DNA of 10,453 nt from Chloroflexota bacterium (lineage in GTDB: Bacteria > Chloroflexota > Anaerolineae > 4572-78 > J111): positions 1-10,453 of the forward strand of contig RFJV01000185.1 in assembly GCA_003694775.1 (NCBI GenBank), read 5' to 3'. The notes beneath the pieces were generated by a model. That model searched no databases, was not told the origin of the DNA, and saw nothing but the letters and a program-made list of their open reading frames with translations. The translations under genes and the position numbers were made by a program. Shown here one piece after another: positions 6,734 to 10,453 of the stretch; within the stretch, counting starts at the first letter, position 1; every line of letters begins with the position of its first letter.

Positions 6734-7412
6734 CGGTGTAATGAGTTTTCCCAGGACTACCATTGGGAAAAAAGTCATTATGGCCGTGACCGGTCTTATC
6801 TGGATTGGCTTTGTGGCCGGTCACATGTTCGGTAATCTCAAGATGTACCTGGGCGCGGAGCACTTCAATGCCTACGCCGAAGGCTTGCGCACCTTTGGCG
6901 AGCCGTTCCTGGCCTACGGGCAGGCGCTGTGGCTGGTGCGCATCATTATCATTTTGGCGGTGGTTCTGCACATCTGGGCCGCCGTCACCCTGAAAATGCG
7001 GAACCTGCAGGCCCGTCCGGTCCGGTACAGCAAGCACAGAAAGCTCCACGCCGACGCCGCCAGTTTATCGATGATTTACGGCGGCGTTGCTATTTTACTG
7101 TTTGTGCTGTACCACCTGGCCCACTTCACCTGGGGTCTGTCCGCGGTCCATCCCGACTTCCGCCCCACCGACCCGTACCACAACGTGATTGTCGGCTTCC
7201 AGAACCGGCTGGCAACCGGCATTTACCTGATTGGGCTGGTGGCCCTGGCCCTCCACCTGTACCACGGCACGTGGAGCATGTTCCAGACTGTTGGCCTGAA
7301 CAACAAAAGCTACGACAAACTGCTCCGCGGCCTGGCCTGGCTGGTGGCGATTATCATTCCGCTGGGCTTTGTGACCGTTCCGCTGGGCGTCATCCTTGGG
7401 ATTCTTAGCTAA
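6729..7412 (+). CDS. sdhC: Succinate dehydrogenase cytochrome b subunit (b558 family, fused membrane anchor)
   Basis: 227 residues, five predicted membrane helices (about 15-38, 66-88, 114-136, 161-182, 202-224). This is the single-polypeptide anchor of type-B succinate:quinone oxidoreductases, so no sdhD is expected. It anchors SdhA and SdhB to the membrane and passes electrons through two b haems to a quinone. Seen: histidines at suitable places in the first four helices, His32 (AGHMFGNL), His81 (LHIWAA), His129 or His132 (YHLAHF) and His176 or His179 (LHLYHG), which would provide four axial ligands as in the Bacillus enzyme. Start choice: the frame opens with a TTG at 6711, but AAGGAGG (6716-6722) stands 6 bases before the ATG at 6729, so that ATG is preferred. 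A further ATG at 6741 is less well placed. sdhA follows after 14 bases. Confidence 0.93.
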   Translation: MVGVMSFPRTTIGKKVIMAVTGLIWIGFVAGHMFGNLKMYLGAEHFNAYAEGLRTFGEPFLAYGQALWLVRIIIILAVVLHIWAAVTLKMRNLQARPVRYSKHRKLHADAASLSMIYGGVAILLFVLYHLAHFTWGLSAVHPDFRPTDPYHNVIVGFQNRLATGIYLIGLVALALHLYHGTWSMFQTVGLNNKSYDKLLRGLAWLVAIIIPLGFVTVPLGVILGILS

Positions 7413-7426
7413 CAAGGGGTTAGACC

Positions 7427-9373
7427 ATGATGAACATCGACGAAATTCAAGTAGCCGAGGAAACCCTGAATTCTGCCGTACCCAAAGGCCCCATCCACGA
7501 AAAATGGGACCAGCACCGGTTTGAAATGAAGCTGGTCAGCCCGGCCAACCGGCGCAAGTTTACCATCATTGTGGTTGGCTCCGGTCTGGCCGGCGCGTCT
7601 GCCGCGGCCTCGCTGGGCGAGATGGGCTACAATGTGCACTGCTTCTTCTACCAGGACAGCGCCCGGCGGGCCCACAGTGTGGCCGCCCAGGGTGGTATCA
7701 ACGCGGCCAAGAACTACCGCAACGACGGCGACAGCATCTTCCGCCTCTTCTACGATACGGTCAAAGGCGGCGACTACCGCTCCCGTGAGGCTAATGTGTA
7801 CCGGCTGGCGCAGGTCAGCAACGCCATTATCGACCAGTGCGTGGCCCAGGGTGTCCCCTTTGCCCGTGAATACGGCGGCCTGCTGGCAAACCGCTCCTTT
7901 GGCGGAGCACAGGTTTCGCGCACTTTTTACGCCCGCGGGCAAACCGGCCAACAGCTTCTGCTGGGCGCCTACCAGGCCCTGCAGAGACAGGCCCACGCCG
8001 GGACGGTGAAACTCTACCCCCGCACCGAAATGCTGGACCTCATCATCATCAACGGCCGTGCCCAGGGGATTGTCACCCGCAATATGGTGACCGGCGAACT
8101 CAAGACCTACCTGGGCGACGCAGTAGTGCTGGCAACCGGCGGCTACGGCAACGCCTACTTCCTGTCGACCAACGCCAAAGGGAGCAATGCCACGGCCATC
8201 TGGCGAGCCTACAAACGGGGCGCCTACTTTGCCAACCCCTGCTTTGTGCAGATACACCCCACCTGCATCCCCCCTTCGGGCGAGCACCAGTCCAAACTGA
8301 CCCTGATGAGCGAATCCCTCCGCAACGATGGGCGCATCTGGGTGCCGCGGCGGGCCGGCGATACCCGCCCGCCCAATGAAATCCCCGAAGAGGAGCGGTA
8401 CTACTACCTGGAAGAAAAGTACCCCAGCTTCGGCAACCTGGTTCCCCGCGACGTAGCCTCGCGCAATGCCAAGGCCGTGGTGGATGCCGGCCACGGCGTA
8501 GGCGAACTGCGCAACGGCGTGTACCTGGACTTCAAAGATGCCATCCAGCGGCTGGGCAAAGAGGTTATCAAGGACCGGTACGGCAACCTGTTTGATATGT
8601 ACACCAGCATTACCGGCGAAGACCCCTACGAAACCCCCATGCGCATTTACCCGGCAGTGCACTACACCATGGGCGGGCTGTGGGTAGACTACAACCTGAT
8701 GAGCAACATCCCCGGCCTGTTTGTCATCGGTGAGGCCAACTTCTCCGACCACGGGGCCAACCGGCTGGGCGCCAGCGCCCTGATGCAGGGCCTGGCCGAC
8801 GGCTACTTCATCCTGCCCTACACCCTGGCAAACTACCTGGCCCAGGCCGGCCCCGGCGATGCCGAAATGTCGCACTCGGCGGTTAAGGATGCCCAACTGT
8901 TTGTGCAGGATAAAATCGACAAACTGCTGTCGGTCAACGGCAAGCGGTCGGTTCTGCATTTCCACCGCGAGCTGGGCAAGGTGCTGTGGGACTTTGTAGG
9001 CATGGCCCGCAACGATGAAGGTCTGCGGCACGCCCTGAAGCGCATTCCGGAAATCCGGGCCGAATTCTGGGAAGATGTACGGGTTCCCGGCAGCGCGGCA
9101 GACCTGAACCAGAGCCTCGAGCTGGCCGGTCGGGTGGCGGACTTCCTGGAACTGGGCGAACTGCTGGCCCTCGACGCCCTGTACCGCACCGAATCCTGCG
9201 GCGCGCACTTCCGCGAAGAAAGCCAGACGGAGGAAGGTGAAGCCCTGCGCGACGACGAGAACTTCTCTTTCGTGTCCGCCTGGGAATTTACCGGTGACGA
9301 CCAGACCCCGCGACTGCACAAAGAGCCGCTCGTCTTTGAGTATGTCAAACTGTCTCAACGGAGCTACAAGTAA
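7427..9373 (+). CDS. sdhA: Succinate dehydrogenase flavoprotein subunit
   Basis: 648 residues, the length seen in type-B enzymes. It oxidises succinate to fumarate and gives the electrons to SdhB. Seen: the FAD-binding [10 protein letters not shown] (51-60) after the strand FTIIVV, and [13 protein letters not shown] (78-90) with His83 for covalent FAD attachment. Active-site residues are all present: His277 (QIHPT), Arg341 (RDVASR, the proton-delivery arginine), His412 (VHYTMGG) and Arg446 (HGANRLGAS). There is a C-terminal helical domain from about 480. AAGGGGT (7414-7420) lies 6 bases before the ATG at 7427. A second ATG follows immediately, so the start may be one codon later. It is the second gene of the sdhCAB unit, and tight spacing implies co-transcription. 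Confidence 0.97.
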   Translation: MMNIDEIQVAEETLNSAVPKGPIHEKWDQHRFEMKLVSPANRRKFTIIVVGSGLAGASAAASLGEMGYNVHCFFYQDSARRAHSVAAQGGINAAKNYRNDGDSIFRLFYDTVKGGDYRSREANVYRLAQVSNAIIDQCVAQGVPFAREYGGLLANRSFGGAQVSRTFYARGQTGQQLLLGAYQALQRQAHAGTVKLYPRTEMLDLIIINGRAQGIVTRNMVTGELKTYLGDAVVLATGGYGNAYFLSTNAKGSNATAIWRAYKRGAYFANPCFVQIHPTCIPPSGEHQSKLTLMSESLRNDGRIWVPRRAGDTRPPNEIPEEERYYYLEEKYPSFGNLVPRDVASRNAKAVVDAGHGVGELRNGVYLDFKDAIQRLGKEVIKDRYGNLFDMYTSITGEDPYETPMRIYPAVHYTMGGLWVDYNLMSNIPGLFVIGEANFSDHGANRLGASALMQGLADGYFILPYTLANYLAQAGPGDAEMSHSAVKDAQLFVQDKIDKLLSVNGKRSVLHFHRELGKVLWDFVGMARNDEGLRHALKRIPEIRAEFWEDVRVPGSAADLNQSLELAGRVADFLELGELLALDALYRTESCGAHFREESQTEEGEALRDDENFSFVSAWEFTGDDQTPRLHKEPLVFEYVKLSQRSYK

Positions 9374-9396
9374 TTCGGGAAGGGGGAAATCACACG

Positions 9397-10158
9397 ATGA
9401 AGCTACACCTGAAAATTTGGCGACAAAAAAATGCACAGGACCCAGGCGGTTTTGTCGATTACGACCTGGACGGCGTCAGCCCGGACTCCTCCTTTCTGGA
9501 GATGCTGGACCTGCTCAACGAGGAACTGATTGCCAAAGGCCAGGAGCCGGTGGCCTTTGACCACGACTGCCGGGAAGGTATCTGCGGAATGTGCAGTCTG
9601 ATGATTAACGGCGTGCCGCACGGCCAGGACCGGGAACCTATCAAGCAGATTACGGCCTGCCAGCTCCATATGCGCCACTTCCGCGACGGGGAAACGGTTG
9701 TTATCGAACCGTGGCGGGCCAGGGCCTTCCCGGTCATCAAAGACCTGATTGTGGACCGCAGTGCCTTCGACCGCATCATCCAGGCCGGCGGGTATATCTC
9801 CGTCTCTACCGGCAGTGCCCCGGAAGCCAACGCTATCCCTATCGGCAAAAAAGACGCCGACAAAGCTATGGATGCCGCGGCCTGTATCGGCTGTGGGGCG
9901 TGCGTGGCGGCCTGTCCCAACGCCTCGGCAATGCTGTTTGTGGGGGCCAAGGTGGCCCAGCTTTCTTACCTGCCCCAGGGCCAGATTGAACGGTACGACC
10001 GGGTGGTCAACATGGTCAACGCTATGGACGCCGAAGGCTTTGGCGGGTGCACCAACACCGGCGAGTGTGAAGCGGCCTGCCCCAAGGAAATCAGCCTCGA
10101 TTTCATCGCCCGGATGAACAGCGAGCTGATAAAAGCCAACCTCAAGGGCGGCCGGTAA
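9397..10158 (+). CDS. sdhB: Succinate dehydrogenase iron-sulfur subunit
   Basis: 253 residues. It carries electrons from FAD in SdhA to the haems and quinone in SdhC. Seen: the plant-ferredoxin-like N-terminal domain with Cys58, Cys63, Cys66 and Cys88 for the [2Fe-2S] cluster (CREGICGMC, then TAC). The C-terminal domain has [12 protein letters not shown] (163-174) and [12 protein letters not shown] (218-229). By family rule Cys163, 166, 169 and 228 hold [4Fe-4S], and Cys173, 218 and 224 hold [3Fe-4S]. All eleven ligands are present. A GGGAAGGGGG tract ends about 10 bases before the ATG at 9397, 23 bases after sdhA ends. It is the last gene of the operon, and a strong terminator follows 14 bases after its stop. 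Confidence 0.97.
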   Translation: MKLHLKIWRQKNAQDPGGFVDYDLDGVSPDSSFLEMLDLLNEELIAKGQEPVAFDHDCREGICGMCSLMINGVPHGQDREPIKQITACQLHMRHFRDGETVVIEPWRARAFPVIKDLIVDRSAFDRIIQAGGYISVSTGSAPEANAIPIGKKDADKAMDAAACIGCGACVAACPNASAMLFVGAKVAQLSYLPQGQIERYDRVVNMVNAMDAEGFGGCTNTGECEAACPKEISLDFIARMNSELIKANLKGGR

Positions 10159-10172
10159 GCCGGAACCATCCC

Positions 10173-10218
10173 AAAAAACAACGGCGCGGGCTGTATGCGG
10201 CCCGCGCCGTTGTTTTTT
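10173..10218. terminator. Bidirectional intrinsic terminator after sdhB
   Basis: A perfect 19-base inverted repeat (10173-10191 with 10200-10218), of which the inner 13 pairs (CAACGGCGCGGGC) are the stem proper, with an 8-base loop. A-runs on the left and T-runs on the right give a T-tract in both directions. It ends the sdh operon on the plus strand and the convergent minus-strand gene, whose stop codon is at 10229. Confidence 0.95.
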
Positions 10219-10228
10219 ATGCCAATGT

Positions 10229-10453
10229 TTATTCTGCCAGGGGAAGGTCTGATTCTTCTTTGGACCAGAGTGGAAGCTGTCTGGCCAGGAAAGTATTTTT
10301 GCCGTCCAGTATACCGTTAACCTTAAGACCATCAGCGGCAAGTATCAGGTGAGCATTGCCGCTTTTATGGAGCATATTCATCAGCTCCCACTGGATGATG
10401 TAAGGCATCGCCCGGTACAGGTCGTCACCGAAAATCTTTTTGTAGCTTTCCAG
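10229..10453 (-). CDS. C-terminal 74 residues of an unrecognised protein (cut by window edge)
   Basis: Seen: an open frame from the window edge to a TAA at 10231-10229, directly before the shared terminator, as expected of a real gene end. The peptide contains YKKIFGDDLYRAMPYIIQWE, then LMNMLHKSGNAHLILAADG, and a tail ARQLPLWSKEESDLPLAE. I do not recognise it firmly. The pattern of a helix followed by a small hydrophobic strand (HLILAADG) faintly recalls the end of SPFH/band-7 (prohibitin-like) domains, which is a guess. Codon use and base composition are somewhat more AT-rich than in sdhB. Confidence 0.6.
   Translation of the reverse strand: MESYKKIFGDDLYRAMPYIIQWELMNMLHKSGNAHLILAADGLKVNGILDGKNTFLARQLPLWSKEESDLPLAE

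Noticed and set aside
7413..9396. Missing sdhD gene
   Set aside because: The five-helix SdhC of this type carries both haems alone, so no sdhD is expected, and the gaps between the genes (14 and 23 bases) leave no room for one.
7409..9436. A 675-codon open frame on the minus strand opposite sdhA
   Set aside because: sdhA has every catalytic residue in place. The antisense peptide has no recognisable motif and simply mirrors the codon bias.
9403..10341. A 312-codon minus-strand frame opposite sdhB
   Set aside because: sdhB has all eleven cluster cysteines. This frame crosses the strong terminator and has no domain.

Overview
The window looks like chromosomal DNA of a GC-rich bacterium. The type-B succinate dehydrogenase (gene order C-A-B, one fused di-haem cytochrome b), the long two-part FtsX-type permease, the leaderless gene and the 7- and 8-base repeat arrays between genes would suit a member of the Chloroflexota. 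That placement is an inference from gene style, not from a marker gene.

Left part (1-640). The minus strand carries the first 46 codons of a small helix-turn-helix protein, cut by the window edge. Upstream of it is about 400 bases of non-coding leader. On the minus strand this runs from a near-consensus promoter (574-546), through a long imperfect inverted repeat (507-427 against 358-256) whose loop holds the 5' half of a tRNA-Cys, to two intrinsic terminators in tandem, and then the ribosome binding site of the HTH gene. This is the most unusual part of the window. It could be a structured RNA with a tRNA-Cys-like domain, an attenuating leader, or the wreck of a tRNA gene at a mobile-element boundary.

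Middle part (640-6496). A plus-strand, probably leaderless gene encodes a two-helix channel-like membrane protein with two RCK (TrkA) units. Its selectivity-filter position does not read TVGYG. It converges, with a 17-base overlap, on a minus-strand gene for a 968-residue FtsX/MacB-type ABC permease that has no ATPase gene beside it. Upstream of the permease are a 7-base array and an 8-base array, then a minus-strand aldose 1-epimerase gene.

Right part (6497-10453). Divergent promoters in a 232-base spacer serve the epimerase and a compact plus-strand sdhC-sdhA-sdhB operon for succinate:quinone oxidoreductase. This complex oxidises succinate to fumarate and passes electrons by FAD, three Fe-S clusters and two b haems to the quinone pool. 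The sdhC ribosome binding site lies in the loop of a predicted hairpin whose stem contains the start codon. The operon ends at a perfect 19-base-pair terminator that also serves a convergent minus-strand gene, of which only the last 74 codons are inside the window.
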